Assembly (NCBI RefSeq): GCF_024494685.1
Contig: NZ_JANHDM010000004.1
Span: forward strand, 1 to 64,000
Length of the DNA: 64,000 bases
Source: Halorubrum rubrum
GTDB lineage: Archaea; Halobacteriota; Halobacteria; Halobacteriales; Haloferacaceae
Reading direction: 5' to 3'
The notes under the pieces are model-generated. The model did not search any database, had not been told where the DNA came from, and saw nothing but the letters and a program-made list of their open reading frames with translations. This document shows positions 1 to 9,800 of the stretch, in pieces (within the stretch, counting starts at the first letter, position 1; every line of letters starts with the position of its first letter). Made by a program: the position numbers and the translations under genes.

Positions 1-1
1 G

Positions 2-280
2 GTTGAAAAGGTGTCTGAGCGGGATACCTCGAAGTCGTGCTCGTGCTGTGGTCGAAAGCGTGACGCGAACCGTGTTGAACGCGGACTGTATGTCTGCGAT
101 GAGTGCGGTACAGTGGCGAACGCGGACGTAAACGGTGCAGAAAACATTCGGCAGAAAGTATCTCCGAGTTCACCGAATCTCTCGGTGAATAGGAGTAACG
201 GCTGGTTGGCACAGCCATCGGCGTTCCTGTTTGACACGGAAACTGGCGCATTCGCGCCTCAAGAACGGGTCACGTCGTAA
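2..280 (+). CDS. tnpB: TnpB (IS200/IS605, IS1341-type) C-terminal part, cut by window edge
   Basis: TnpB is the RNA-guided nuclease carried by IS200/IS605 elements. Only the last 92 codons are visible; the frame is open to the left edge. It contains the C-terminal zinc ribbon with paired cysteines (CSCC and, 16 residues on, CDEC), followed by the NADVNGAENIR segment that carries the last RuvC acidic residue. The tail GAFAPQERVTS is typical of haloarchaeal TnpB. The stop lies 70 bp before the element right end at 350. Whether the full protein is intact cannot be judged from here. Confidence 0.9.
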   Translation, partial: VEKVSERDTSKSCSCCGRKRDANRVERGLYVCDECGTVANADVNGAENIRQKVSPSSPNLSVNRSNGWLAQPSAFLFDTETGAFAPQERVTS

Positions 281-350
281 CCCACAATATCCCAACTCAG
301 CGGCGCAGTGCCGTGGGAATCCTCGCGCTTCAGCGCGGGGAGGATGTCAA
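236..350 (+). mobile_element. Right end of IS200/IS605 element (tnpB tail plus hairpin, ends TCAA)
   Basis: The last 45 bp of tnpB and the following 70 bp form the element right end. It holds the subterminal hairpin CCTCGCGCTTCAGCGCGGGGAGG (positions 321-343 region, arms around CTTCAG) and finishes in TCAA at 347-350, the type of right cleavage site known from IS608. This 115-bp stretch recurs with one mismatch (267 G versus 53028 A) at 52997-53111. In TnpB systems this region also encodes the guide RNA scaffold, so the guide here would begin at 351. Confidence 0.85.
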
Positions 351-832
351 GCCACGAGACGGTCGCTAGAGTTCGGTTGCTTGTAGAACGGGTGTTTCGG
401 GGGAGCGTTGGATGGATAGAAGCGGATCGTTGCTGGGGTGGTGACGACCACCAAAGCCCCAGTCGCGAGGACTCGTGCGACTCGCTGTGCGCTTCGGTCG
501 CTCGCGGTGCTCGCTCCCTCAGTGCTTGCTTCGTCGGACTTCGCCCTCGCGACTGCCCCTTTGAGCCCCGCCCGACCGCACCACCGGAAGACGGTCCTGC
601 GCTCACTTCGTTCGCTGCGCGGGCTGCGACTTCCATGCTCCCGCTCGTTCCACTCGCGGGAACGCACCCGCACCTCACGCCTCCCCAGCCTCGCCGCTCG
701 CGGCTCGCGGCATCCCTCGCGGGCGGTTCGCGCCCGTCGGGCGCTCACCGGCGCGCCACCGCACCGCGAATCTCTCGCTTCTTCACCTGTAGTGAGCATC
801 CGCGAGCGGAACGATCGATTCACCGACGCTCA
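351..832. repeat. Gene-free region with inverted repeats and a shared intergenic motif
   Basis: No convincing gene: open frames overlap on both strands and none resembles a protein I know. An imperfect inverted repeat lies at 452-469 and 546-563 (15 of 18 positions pair; the three mismatches are a GGG/CCC block). The stretch from 671 (CACCTCACGCCTCCCCAG and onward, 26 bp) recurs exactly at 20563-20588, and a diverged inverted version lies near 21440-21463. It looks like a dispersed intergenic repeat of this lineage. Function is unknown. Confidence 0.5.
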
Positions 833-1207
833 CTACGACAGGTGTGCGGTCACGTCGGTCGAGGAGATCATCCCGACGTAGTCGTCGTCGACCACCGGGA
901 GGTGTTTCACGCCGTACATCGTCATCATCGCCGCGACCTCCTCCATCAGCAGGTCCGGGGTGACCGTCTCGACGTCCTCCGTCATCACGTCGCGCACGAG
1001 CGTTTCCTCGGTGTCTCTGCCCTCGGCGACCGCGCCGATGATGTCGCTCTGGGTGACGATACAGCCGCTGCCGGCGGTGACGACGAGCGCGCTGATGTCC
1101 CGTTCGGTCATGCGGCGGGCGGCCTCGCGGATCGGTTCGTCGCCGCCGATCGTCTCCAGCGGCGTCGACATGACCTCGCTGACTCGGGTGCGATCGTGTA
1201 AGTCCAT
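833..1207 (-). CDS. CBS-domain pair protein
   Basis: The 124-aa protein consists only of two CBS motifs (about residues 7-60 and 70-124), which form one Bateman module that usually binds adenosyl nucleotides. Motifs include VSEVMSTPLETI and VRDVMTEDVETV at the start of each repeat and HLPVVDDDYVGMISSTD at the end. There is no attached enzyme or channel domain, so it is probably a stand-alone cytoplasmic energy or nucleotide sensor. It follows a second CBS protein on the same strand 69 bp upstream, so the two may be cotranscribed and may form a mixed dimer. Confidence 0.85.
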   Translation of the reverse strand: MDLHDRTRVSEVMSTPLETIGGDEPIREAARRMTERDISALVVTAGSGCIVTQSDIIGAVAEGRDTEETLVRDVMTEDVETVTPDLLMEEVAAMMTMYGVKHLPVVDDDYVGMISSTDVTAHLS

Positions 1208-1276
1208 ACCACACCTCGACCGTGGGGCGTGTTGGGTCTTCCGGATGGCGCAAGGGGTCGCCGCCCCCGCCGGGGA

Positions 1277-1660
1277 CTACCGGCCGACGAGGTGTTTGGT
1301 GAGATCGGTCGTCGACAGCATTCCGACGACGACGCCGTCCTCGTCGGTCACCGGGAGGTGGCTGTACTCGCCGTCGGCGAGGTCGGCGAGCGCCTCGACC
1401 GAGTCGCCCTCGGACGCGGTGACGACGTCGGCGGTCATACACTCGCCGACGAGCGTCTCGTCGTGCGGGTCGTTCTCGCGGACGAGCCGCACGAAGTCCC
1501 ACCCGGTGAGCAGCCCCTCCAGACGGCCGTCCTCGTCGACGACGAGGATCGAGTTCACGCCCGTCTCTAACATTCGTTCTGCCGCCTCCGCCGCGGTGGC
1601 GTCGGCGGCGACCGTCACGAGCTCCGTCGACATGAGCCGACCGACGGGTACGTCAGTCAT
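1277..1660 (-). CDS. CBS-domain pair protein
   Basis: This 127-aa protein also contains just two CBS repeats (VGRLMSTELVTVAAD near the N-terminus, VGECMTADVVTASEG near the middle, each closing with a VVDEDG or VTDEDG turn). It lies upstream of the other CBS gene on the same strand and is clearly its paralog, though sequence identity is limited. The start is the first ATG of the frame. The ligand and partner are not evident from sequence. Confidence 0.85.
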   Translation of the reverse strand: MTDVPVGRLMSTELVTVAADATAAEAAERMLETGVNSILVVDEDGRLEGLLTGWDFVRLVRENDPHDETLVGECMTADVVTASEGDSVEALADLADGEYSHLPVTDEDGVVVGMLSTTDLTKHLVGR

Positions 1661-1736
1661 GTTCCGCGTCGACGGGGGCCACCATCATTAATCGTGAGGG
1701 TCGTCGCGCGGTTCCGGTTCACTCCTCGGGGGAGAT

Positions 1737-2534
1737 TCACTCCTCGAGGACCGACTCGGGCGCGCCGGCCAGCCCGACGAGCGCCTCCGCCTCGACGTGG
1801 TGGAGGTCGCCGGGGACCACGAGCAGGTGGAGCGGCTCGCCGAACTCGCGCCCGGCGAGCGCCGAGAGCCGGTCGGCGGCGACGACCGCGTCCGGGGATC
1901 CGGCCCGAGCGACGACGACCGCGAGGGCGTCGCGCCAGCCGTCCGCGAGCAGCCCCGCGGCTCGGTCGGCGGTCATGTACTCCTCGTGGTCCGGGTCGGG
2001 TCCGGTCGGGCCGGTTCCCACCTTGATGTCGAGGTAGACGACGGTGTGGAGCCCGCGCTCGCGGTTCGCCTCGATCGTCTCGCGTACGCTGTCCGGCACG
2101 CCGTCGCCGCCGTGCGCGTACGGGAACGGGAGCGTCACGGCCTTCCCGAACCGGTAGTTCTGGAGCCCGGTGAGGCTCGATGCGGCCGACTGCGCGGTGA
2201 CGCCGTGGACCACCCGCGTCTCGATCCCGCGCGCTTCGGCCCGCAGGCGGAGGTCCGTGTGCGTCGTCGAGATCATGGTGTCCCCGGCGGTGAGGAAGGC
2301 GGCGTCGCCGGTCTCGGCGGCCGCGAGTATCGGCTCGGGGTCGCGCTCGACGCCCTCGCGGTCGCGGACCTCGACGTCGACGCCGTGGGCGGCCTCAAGG
2401 TCCGCGACGTCCGCGCCGACGAGCCTGCTGGTGTAGAACTCCGCGAAGACTCGGTCGGCCGACCGCACCGCCTCGCGCCCCTCGACGGTGATCGAGCGCT
2501 CGTCGTAGAGGCCGAGTCCGATGAACGTGAGCAT
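1737..2534 (-). CDS. dphB: Diphthine synthase
   Basis: The enzyme is a SAM-dependent methyltransferase that methylates the modified histidine of elongation factor 2 during diphthamide synthesis. The 265-aa protein matches the family from end to end: MLTFIGLGLYDERSIT at the N-terminus, AFLTAGDTMISTTH and VVHGVTAQSAASSLTGLQNY in the middle, and HLLVVPGDLHHVEAEAL at the C-terminus. Length is normal for DphB/Dph5. The short upstream sequence on this strand has an A-rich CTAAAAG stretch at 2548-2562 that could be its promoter. It stands alone and divergent from the oxidoreductase operon. Confidence 0.93.
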   Translation of the reverse strand: MLTFIGLGLYDERSITVEGREAVRSADRVFAEFYTSRLVGADVADLEAAHGVDVEVRDREGVERDPEPILAAAETGDAAFLTAGDTMISTTHTDLRLRAEARGIETRVVHGVTAQSAASSLTGLQNYRFGKAVTLPFPYAHGGDGVPDSVRETIEANRERGLHTVVYLDIKVGTGPTGPDPDHEEYMTADRAAGLLADGWRDALAVVVARAGSPDAVVAADRLSALAGREFGEPLHLLVVPGDLHHVEAEALVGLAGAPESVLEE

Positions 2535-2774
2535 ACCGCCGTTCCGCGGAGGACGGTCTAAAAGGGCGCGGACCGCCGCCGGGACGCCGTCGGACGCGAT
2601 CGTCGTCGACCCGACGTCGACCGCCCCGTGAAACCCGGAACTCCCGTACGCGCCGAGGAGGGGCCCTCGCTCCGAGGATCGTTCATGATCGTTTCATGTG
2701 AATCCATAGCAAGCCCTAAGAGGTGACCGACACAAGGTTCAGCTACTGGGCCTTACCGGGCCAAGATCCACAAT
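2535..2774. promoter_or_regulatory. Divergent intergenic region between dphB and korA
   Basis: These 240 bp separate two divergent genes. The side next to korA contains GCAAGCCCTAAGAGG (about 2709-2723), a weak TATA-like stretch, followed by a likely 5' untranslated leader with a short hairpin (CTGGGCCTTACCGGGCC). No open frame is convincing. No operator can be named. Confidence 0.35.
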
Positions 2775-4670
2775 ATGACTGACGAAGAACTCATCTGGCG
2801 GATATCGGGAGGATCCGGCGACGGGATCGCTTCCACCAGCCAGAACTTCGCGAAGGCCCTGATGCGGTCGGGGCTGAACGTGTTCACACACCGGCACTAC
2901 CCGTCCCGGATCCGCGGGGGCCACACGTACACGGAGATCCGCGCGTCGGCGGACCCGGTACGTTCCCGCGGTGACGGCTACAACTTCCTGTTGGCGCTCG
3001 GCGACTCCTTCGCCCGCAACCCGCAGGAGGGTGCCGTCTACGGGAACGAAGAGATCAAGCCGCTCTCGGAGAACCTCGACGAGCTCCGCGAGGGCGGCGT
3101 CATCGTCTACGACGAGGGGCTCCTCGACCCCTCGGAGATCCCGGACTTCGAGGAGCGCGTCGAGGAGAACGACTGGCACGTCTTCCCGCTCGACCTCCGC
3201 GGGCTCGCCCGCGACATGGGTCGGGAAGTGATGCGCAACACCGCCGGCGTCGGCGCGACCTGCGCGCTGATCGGCCTCGACCTCGAGCACGTCGAGGACC
3301 TGATGCGCGACGCGATGCCCGAGAAGATCCTCGACCCCAACCTCGAGATCCTCGAGACGGCCTACGACCAGGTCCGCGAGGAGTACGACGTCGGCGACGT
3401 CGACGTCTCGGTTCCGACCGGCGAACACGAGGAGACGCAGCTCCTCATGTCCGGCTCGGACGCCATCTCGTACGGCGCGATCGACGAGGGGTGCCGGTTC
3501 ATCGCCGGCTATCCCATGACGCCGTGGACCGAAGTGTTCACGATCATGACCCAGAACCTCCCGGAGCTGGGCGGGATCTCGGAGCAGGTCGAAGACGAGA
3601 TCGCGGCGGCGGCGCTGGCCGTGGGGGCCTCCCACGCCGGCGTCAAGGCCATGTCCGGCTCCTCGGGCGGCGGGTTCGCGCTGATGTCCGAGCCGCTCGG
3701 GCTCGCGGAGATGACGGAGACGCCCGTCGTCCTCGTCGAGGCCATGCGCGCCGGCCCCTCGACCGGGATGCCGACGAAGCCGGAGCAGTCCGACCTCGAA
3801 CACGTGCTCTACACCTCCCAGGGCGACTCCCAGCGGGTCGTGCTGGCACCCGGCACCGTCGAGGAGGCGTACGAGCAGTCGCGGCTCGCCTTCCGGCTCG
3901 CCTACGAGTACCAGATCCCGACGATCCTCCTGTACGACCAGAAGCTCGGCGGGGAGCTCGTGAGCGTCCCCAAGAGCCACTTCGACCGCGAGCCGAACCC
4001 GACGCTCGGCAAGACGCTCACGGAGGAGGAGCTCGCGGAGCAGCCCCACTCGCCCGACGGGAAGTTCCACCGCTTCCAACACGACGCCGAGGACGGCGTC
4101 ACTCCGCGGTCGATCCCCGGCCAGAAGGGCGGTCGCTTCCTCGCGACGGGCAACGAGCACGACCCGACGGGCCACATCAGCGAGTCGCCCGACAACCGCG
4201 TCGCACAGATCGACCGACGCACCCGGAAGCTCGAGGCGATCCGCGCGGATCTGGACACGGAGGACACGAGCTCCTACGCCGGCCCCGCCGACGCCGAGTA
4301 CGGGATCCTCACGTTCGGGAGCCAGCAGGGGACCGTCGAGGAGGCGGTCGGCCGGCTCAACGACGCCGGCGTCTCGGTGAAGTCGCTCGGGGTCTCCGAC
4401 ATGCTCCCGTTCCCGACCGAGGAGGTCGAGGCGTTCATCGAGAGCGTCGAGGAGGTCCTCGTCGTCGAGATGACCGCCTCCGGACAGTTCCGCGGGCTCG
4501 TCCAGAAGAACCTCGGCCGGCACGGGGAGAAGCTGTCGAGCCTCCTGAAGTACAACGGGAACCCGTTCGAGCCCGCCGAGATCGTCGACGGCTTCGAGGC
4601 GGCGATCGTCGAGGGCGACGGCGACGCGTCCGGTCATCAGACCACCTTCGTCCCAGCAGCAGGTGATTAA
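2775..4670 (+). CDS. korA: 2-oxoacid:ferredoxin oxidoreductase, alpha subunit (gamma-alpha fusion)
   Basis: With the beta subunit it oxidatively decarboxylates a 2-oxoacid to acyl-CoA and reduces ferredoxin; in haloarchaea this replaces the pyruvate and oxoglutarate dehydrogenase complexes. The 631-aa protein has an N-terminal gamma-type domain (about 1-190, with GGSGDGIASTSQNFAKAL and HRHYPSRIRGGHTY) fused to the alpha domain (about 215-600, with AISYGAIDEGCRFIAGYPMTPWTE and SSGGGFALMSEPLG). Sequence alone does not decide between pyruvate and 2-oxoglutarate as substrate. The beta gene follows after 3 bp, so the two form an operon. Confidence 0.9.
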   Translation: MTDEELIWRISGGSGDGIASTSQNFAKALMRSGLNVFTHRHYPSRIRGGHTYTEIRASADPVRSRGDGYNFLLALGDSFARNPQEGAVYGNEEIKPLSENLDELREGGVIVYDEGLLDPSEIPDFEERVEENDWHVFPLDLRGLARDMGREVMRNTAGVGATCALIGLDLEHVEDLMRDAMPEKILDPNLEILETAYDQVREEYDVGDVDVSVPTGEHEETQLLMSGSDAISYGAIDEGCRFIAGYPMTPWTEVFTIMTQNLPELGGISEQVEDEIAAAALAVGASHAGVKAMSGSSGGGFALMSEPLGLAEMTETPVVLVEAMRAGPSTGMPTKPEQSDLEHVLYTSQGDSQRVVLAPGTVEEAYEQSRLAFRLAYEYQIPTILLYDQKLGGELVSVPKSHFDREPNPTLGKTLTEEELAEQPHSPDGKFHRFQHDAEDGVTPRSIPGQKGGRFLATGNEHDPTGHISESPDNRVAQIDRRTRKLEAIRADLDTEDTSSYAGPADAEYGILTFGSQQGTVEEAVGRLNDAGVSVKSLGVSDMLPFPTEEVEAFIESVEEVLVVEMTASGQFRGLVQKNLGRHGEKLSSLLKYNGNPFEPAEIVDGFEAAIVEGDGDASGHQTTFVPAAGD

Positions 4671-4673
4671 CCC

Positions 4674-5612
4674 ATGAGCACGTTTTCAGCCATCGGAGAG
4701 GAACGAGAGATCGACCGCGACGAGTACACCCCCGGCGTCGAGCCGCAGCCCACCTGGTGTCCCGGCTGCGGCGACTTCAGCGTCCTGAAGGCGCTGAAAC
4801 AGGCGCTCCCCGAGGTCGGACGCACGCCCGAGGAGACGCTGCTCTGTACCGGGATCGGCTGTTCGGGCAAGCTGAACAGCTACCTCGACACCTACGGCTT
4901 CCACACGATCCACGGCCGCTCGCTGCCCGTGGCCCGCGCCGCGAAGCTCGCGAACCCCGACCTCGAGGTCATCGCCGCCGGTGGCGACGGTGACGGCTAC
5001 GGGATCGGCGGGAACCACTTCATCCACACGGCTCGGGAGAACCACGACATGACCTACATCGTGTTCAACAACGAGATCTTCGGGCTCACGAAGGGGCAGA
5101 CCTCGCCGACCAGCCCGAAGGGTCACAAGTCGAAGACCCAGCCACACGGCAGCGCCAAGGAGCCGCTCAAGCCGCTCTCGCTGTCGCTCAACGCCGGGGC
5201 GTCCTACGTCGCCCGGACGGCCGCGGTCAACCCGAACCAGGCCAAGGAGATCCTGATCGAGGCGATCGAACACGACGGGTTCGCCCACGTCGACTTCCTG
5301 ACGCAGTGTCCGACCTGGAACAAGGACGCCCGCCAGTACGTCCCGTACATCGACGTCAACGACTCCGACGACTACGAGTTCGACAAGACCGACCGCGTCG
5401 AGGCCGCCGAGATGATGCGGACGACGGAGGAGGCGCTCTACGAGGGCGAGGTCCTCACCGGCCGCTTCTACGTCGACGAGGACCGCCCCTCCTACGGCCA
5501 GGAGAAGCGCCAGATCGGCGAGATGCCGGAGGAGCCGCTGGCCGAGCGCTACTGGGACGACGAGTACGAGTGGGAGCGCTCGTACGACCGGTTCGTCGGC
5601 AAACACGAGTGA
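4674..5612 (+). CDS. korB: 2-oxoacid:ferredoxin oxidoreductase, beta subunit
   Basis: This 312-aa subunit binds thiamine diphosphate and, with cysteines, an iron-sulfur cluster. Visible features are the CPGCGDFSVLKAL motif near residue 28, CTGIGCSGK near 60, and the thiamine diphosphate signature GGDGDGYGIGGNHF followed by NNEIFGLTKGQTSPT (about residues 103-145). It lies 3 bp after the alpha subunit gene. The haloarchaeal complex has no separate delta ferredoxin subunit here, in line with the two-subunit type. Confidence 0.92.
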   Translation: MSTFSAIGEEREIDRDEYTPGVEPQPTWCPGCGDFSVLKALKQALPEVGRTPEETLLCTGIGCSGKLNSYLDTYGFHTIHGRSLPVARAAKLANPDLEVIAAGGDGDGYGIGGNHFIHTARENHDMTYIVFNNEIFGLTKGQTSPTSPKGHKSKTQPHGSAKEPLKPLSLSLNAGASYVARTAAVNPNQAKEILIEAIEHDGFAHVDFLTQCPTWNKDARQYVPYIDVNDSDDYEFDKTDRVEAAEMMRTTEEALYEGEVLTGRFYVDEDRPSYGQEKRQIGEMPEEPLAERYWDDEYEWERSYDRFVGKHE

Positions 5613-5692
5613 ACTGACCGGCCCGGTTCGGCGTCTCGACTCCCGTTTTCGGGTTCGCAAGGTATTTTTTCCGTGGTGACAAAGGAGTTCAC

Positions 5693-6121
5693 ATGAGTAC
5701 CGTATCGACGGAAGAGCGTATCCTCTCGGTGTTGGAGGAGGACGCACAGGCCTCCTGTGGGGAGATCGCCGAGCGGGCGGAGGTCTCGAAGCCAACGGTG
5801 CGAAAGTACATCGACAAACTCGAGAAGGAGGGCGTCATCGTCGGCTACTCGGCCGACGTCGACCCGAAGAAGCTCTCGACGCAGTCGATCGCGATGGTGG
5901 GAATGGACGTGGACTCGGGCAAGTACGTCTCCGCGACCCGCGAGCTGAAGGCGCTGGAGGAGGTCGAGGCGCTGTACACCTCCTCGGGCGACCACATGCT
6001 GATGGCGGAGGTGCGCGCCGCCGACGGCGACGAGCTCGGCGACGTCATCAACGACGAGCTGCTCGCCGTCGACGGCGTCACCGCCGCACACCCCTCGTTT
6101 CTCCAGGAACGCCTGAAGTGA
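5693..6121 (+). CDS. Lrp/AsnC family transcriptional regulator
   Basis: The 142-aa protein has an N-terminal helix-turn-helix (about 8-55, GEIAERAEVSKPTVRKYIDKLEKEG region) and a C-terminal AsnC-type ligand-sensing domain (about 65-140). Proteins of this type respond to amino acids and often control nitrogen or central carbon genes. It starts 80 bp after the oxidoreductase operon, preceded by a TATA-like GGTATTTTTT stretch at 5660-5669, about 25-30 nt upstream of the ATG, which suggests its own promoter. Control of the neighbouring korAB genes is plausible but not shown. Confidence 0.85.
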   Translation: MSTVSTEERILSVLEEDAQASCGEIAERAEVSKPTVRKYIDKLEKEGVIVGYSADVDPKKLSTQSIAMVGMDVDSGKYVSATRELKALEEVEALYTSSGDHMLMAEVRAADGDELGDVINDELLAVDGVTAAHPSFLQERLK

Positions 6122-6235
6122 GCGCTTCCTAGCGGTACGCGACCGCGACGAGGAGGGCGGAGCCGAGGCCGGCGGCGGTCATCTCGGTGAGACGAATCGA
6201 TGGCGGAGGGTACCCTCGCGTCGAGTCCGTCGGGG

Positions 6236-6706
6236 TCACGCGACCGTCTCGATCTCGGCCACCACTATCGCCTCGTCGCCGGCGGGGCCGCGCCGCACCG
6301 CGCGCCGGTCGAACCCGTGGGCACGGTAGAACTCGTGGACGCTCGGCCGGTCGTCCGGAACGCTCGCGCGGAGGGTCTCGACGCCGCGTTCGGAGAGCGC
6401 CGACGCGACGCGCGAGAGCAGCTCCTCGGTGACGCCCTCCCCGACGTGCTCCGGGTGAACCCACAGCGCGAGGAGTTCGGCCTCGGGCCCCTCGTCGTCG
6501 GGATGGGCGATCGCCACCCCGATCGGGTCGTCGTCGTCCTCCATGAGAAAACAGCACTCCGCGCCCACCGCCGCCTCCCTGACCCCCGCCGCCGAGACGT
6601 CCAGAAGCGGCGCGCCGATGTCGTCGAACACCGTCGCCTCGCGGGCGCGGGAAACCGTGGTCCGAAGCGTCTCGGCGTCGCCGGGACGCGCCGGTCGAAC
6701 ACGCAT
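6236..6706 (-). CDS. GNAT family N-acetyltransferase
   Basis: The 156-aa protein has the GNAT fold pattern: an N-terminal VRPARPGDAETLR strand-helix, a central beta strand with AELLALWVHPEH, and the acetyl-CoA loop HVGEGVTEELLSR (about residues 90-103), ending with a DRPSVHEFYRAHGFDR motif. The acceptor substrate cannot be inferred. It is transcribed on the same strand as ileS and lies 119 bp downstream of its stop, so it may share that transcript. Confidence 0.8.
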   Translation of the reverse strand: MRVRPARPGDAETLRTTVSRAREATVFDDIGAPLLDVSAAGVREAAVGAECCFLMEDDDDPIGVAIAHPDDEGPEAELLALWVHPEHVGEGVTEELLSRVASALSERGVETLRASVPDDRPSVHEFYRAHGFDRRAVRRGPAGDEAIVVAEIETVA

Positions 6707-6825
6707 ACACGGACCGTGGTGAGGGGACTAGGTATACGTTTCGGGGTCGGCGAGAGCCGCCGTCGATCGCCGCGCGGTCGTCGTGGGTCGGGGGCGGGAG
6801 ACCGGGCGGATCGGGGGCGTCGAAA

Positions 6826-9800
6826 CTACGCGACCGGCTCGATCCCGATCGTCACCGTGACGTCCTCGACGTCCCACTCCTCCACGAGTCCGTCCGGGTC
6901 GTCCGCGGCGTCGTCCGGCTTCTCGAGCCACCCGTCGGCGCGCACCTCGCCCGCGATCAGGTCGGCGTGCTCGTCGACGAAGCCGGCGACGCGCTCGGCG
7001 TCGACGGCGACGCCGAGTCTGATCCGCGCCTCGACGTCGAGGTCGAGCTCCTTGCGCATCTCCTGGACCCGGCGGATCACGTCGCGGGCGTACCCCTCCG
7101 ACTCGATCGCGGGAGTGAGCGAGGTGTCGACGTACACCGTCCCGCCGTCGAAGTCGACGCCGGTGACGTTCTCCGGCGGCTCCGCGACGTACTCGACCAT
7201 CCCCTCGTCGAGGTCGACGGGGTCGCCGCCGACCGTCACCTCGCCGCCCTCTATCTCCGCGCGGGTCGCGCCCTGGACGGCCTCCATCACCTTCTGCGCG
7301 TCGCCGCCGAAGGCGGGGCCGATCGCGGCCATCCGCGGCTCCGCGGTCTCGACCAGCTCGTCGAAGGCGTCCGTCACGCGGACCTCGCGAGCGTTGACGC
7401 GGTCGGCGATGAGGTCGGCGAGGCGGCCGACCGCGCCGGCGACCGCGTCGTCTTCGGTCTCGACGACGACGCGCGGAACGGGCCAGCGGAGCTTGCGGCC
7501 GGCCTGCTGGCGGGCGTTCGCGGCCGCCTCCTCCACGTCGCGGAGGACCGCGACGTCGCGTTCGAGGTCGGGGTCGCGCAGGTCGTCGTCGGGCTCGGGG
7601 TAGGCGAGCTGGTGGACCGTGGTCGCCTCGCCGTCGAGCGTCCGGTACATCCGCTCGGTCAGGTACGGCGCGATCGGCGCGAGCAGCCGAACGACCTCGT
7701 CGAGGACGGTCGCGAGCGTGGCGTACGCGCCCCGCTTCGAGGCGGAGTCGGCCTCCTCCCACATCCGGTCGCGGACCGCCTTCACGTAGAAGCGCGAGAC
7801 GTCCCGCGTGACGAACTCGATCGTCGCGTTGACGGCGTCGCTGACGCGGTAGTCGTCCCAGGCCTCGGTCACCTCCGTCTCGACGGACTGGAGCCGCGAG
7901 AGCACCCACTCGTCGACGAGCTCGAGCTCGCCGTCGTCGAGGGCGGCGTCGGCCGGGTCGTAGCCGTCGAGCTCCATGTACTCGAGCGGGAAGCGGAACA
8001 CGTTCCAGAGGATGTTGAGCTTGCCCTGGATCTCGCCGAGCCCGTCCCACTCGAACGCGAGGTCGACGCCCTGCTGGTCGTGGCTGAGCAGGTACGTCCG
8101 GAGCGGGTCGCGGCCGGCGCGCTCGATCGCCTCCTCGGGCGTGACGATGTTGCCGACGGACTTGGACATCTTGCGGCCGTCCTCGTCGTTGGCGAACCCG
8201 TGCATGATCACCTCCTCGTAGGGGATCTCGCCGACCGCCGCCGTCCCCATTCCGAGCTGGGACCAGAACCAGCCGCGCGTCTGGTCGTGCGCCTCGATGA
8301 TCAGGTCCGCGGGCCACAGCTCGTCGTGCGCGTCCGTCTCGCTCGGGTAGCCGAGCGTGCCCCACGAGGCGACCGAGGAGTCGAGCCATACGTCGAAGAC
8401 GTCCTCCACGCGCCGGTAGGCCGTCCCGTCCTCGACGATGGTGAGGTCGTCGACCGCGGGGCGGTGGAGGTCGATCGTCTCGGGGTCGACGTCCTCCTCG
8501 ACGCGCTCCGCGAGCTCCTCGCGGGAACCGATCACGATCATGTCGTCGTCGAGGCTCCCCTCGTCCGCCCCCTCCGGCACCCAGATCGGGATCGGGATCC
8601 CCCAGTAGCGCTGCCGGGAGACGTTCCAGTCGGGGGCGTCCTCGATGAAGTCGCGGAAGCGGTTGTCGCGGGCCCACTCGGGGTGCCACTCCGACTCCTC
8701 CATGTTGTCGAGCAGGTCGGCTTTCACGTCCGTGATCGAGATGAACCACTGGTCGGTGACGAGCTGGATGATCCCGGTATCACAGCGCCAGCAGTGGCCG
8801 TAGCTGTGATCGACGGTGCCGTGCGCGAGCATGTGGCCGTCGTCGACGAGGTCGTCGACGATGTCCTCGTTGGCGTCGCGGACGAACCGCCCGGCGTACT
8901 CGCCCGCCTGATCGGTGAACTCGCCGTTCGGCTCGACGGGACAGAAGATCTCGAGGCCCAGCTCGGTGCCGCGCTCGAAGTCCTCCTCCCCGTGGCCCGG
9001 CGCGGAGTGGACGAGCCCGGTGCGGTCGGCCTCCACGTAGTCGGCGGCGTACACCTCGCCCGCGCCCTCGAAGTCGGGGTACTCGGCGAGCCGGTCGGCG
9101 AGCGGGTGGTCGTACGCCCAGCCGAGCATGTCCGCGCCCGAGAGCTCTGATTCGACCTCGTAGTCGTCGTATCGACCCTCCCGGAGCACGTCCCCGACGC
9201 ACTCGGCCGCGACGTAGAGCAGCTCCTCCTCGCCGTCCTTCTCGGCGCGGACCGCGTTGTACGTGAGCTCCTCGTCGACGGCGACGAAGGTGTTCGCCGG
9301 GATGGTCCACGGCGTCGTCGTCCAGATCACGAGGCTCCCCTCCCGGTCGGACAGGGGGAACTTCACGTAGATCGAGGGGTCCTCGACGTCCTCGTACTCC
9401 ACCTCGTTGTTCGCGAGCCCGGTCTCACACCGCGGGCACTGCGATATCGAGCGTTTCCCCTGCTCGACGAGGCCGTTCTCGGCGACGTTCGAGAACGCCC
9501 ACCACGCGGCCTCCATGTACTCCGGCGAGACGGTCTCGTAGGGGTCCTCCCAGTCCATCCAGACGCCGATCGACTCGAAGTCCTCGTCCATCGCCGCCCG
9601 GTTCTCGAGGGCGAACTCCTTACACCGCTCGATGAACGGCTCCATCCCGTACTCCTCGATGTCCCCCTTGTTCTCGAAGCCGAGCTCCTCCTCGACTTTC
9701 ACCTCGATCGGGAGCCCGTGCATGTCGTAGCCCGGCCGGTCCGTGACCCGGTGACCGGTCATCCGCTTGTGGCGGATGACGGCGTCCTTCAGCGTCTTGT

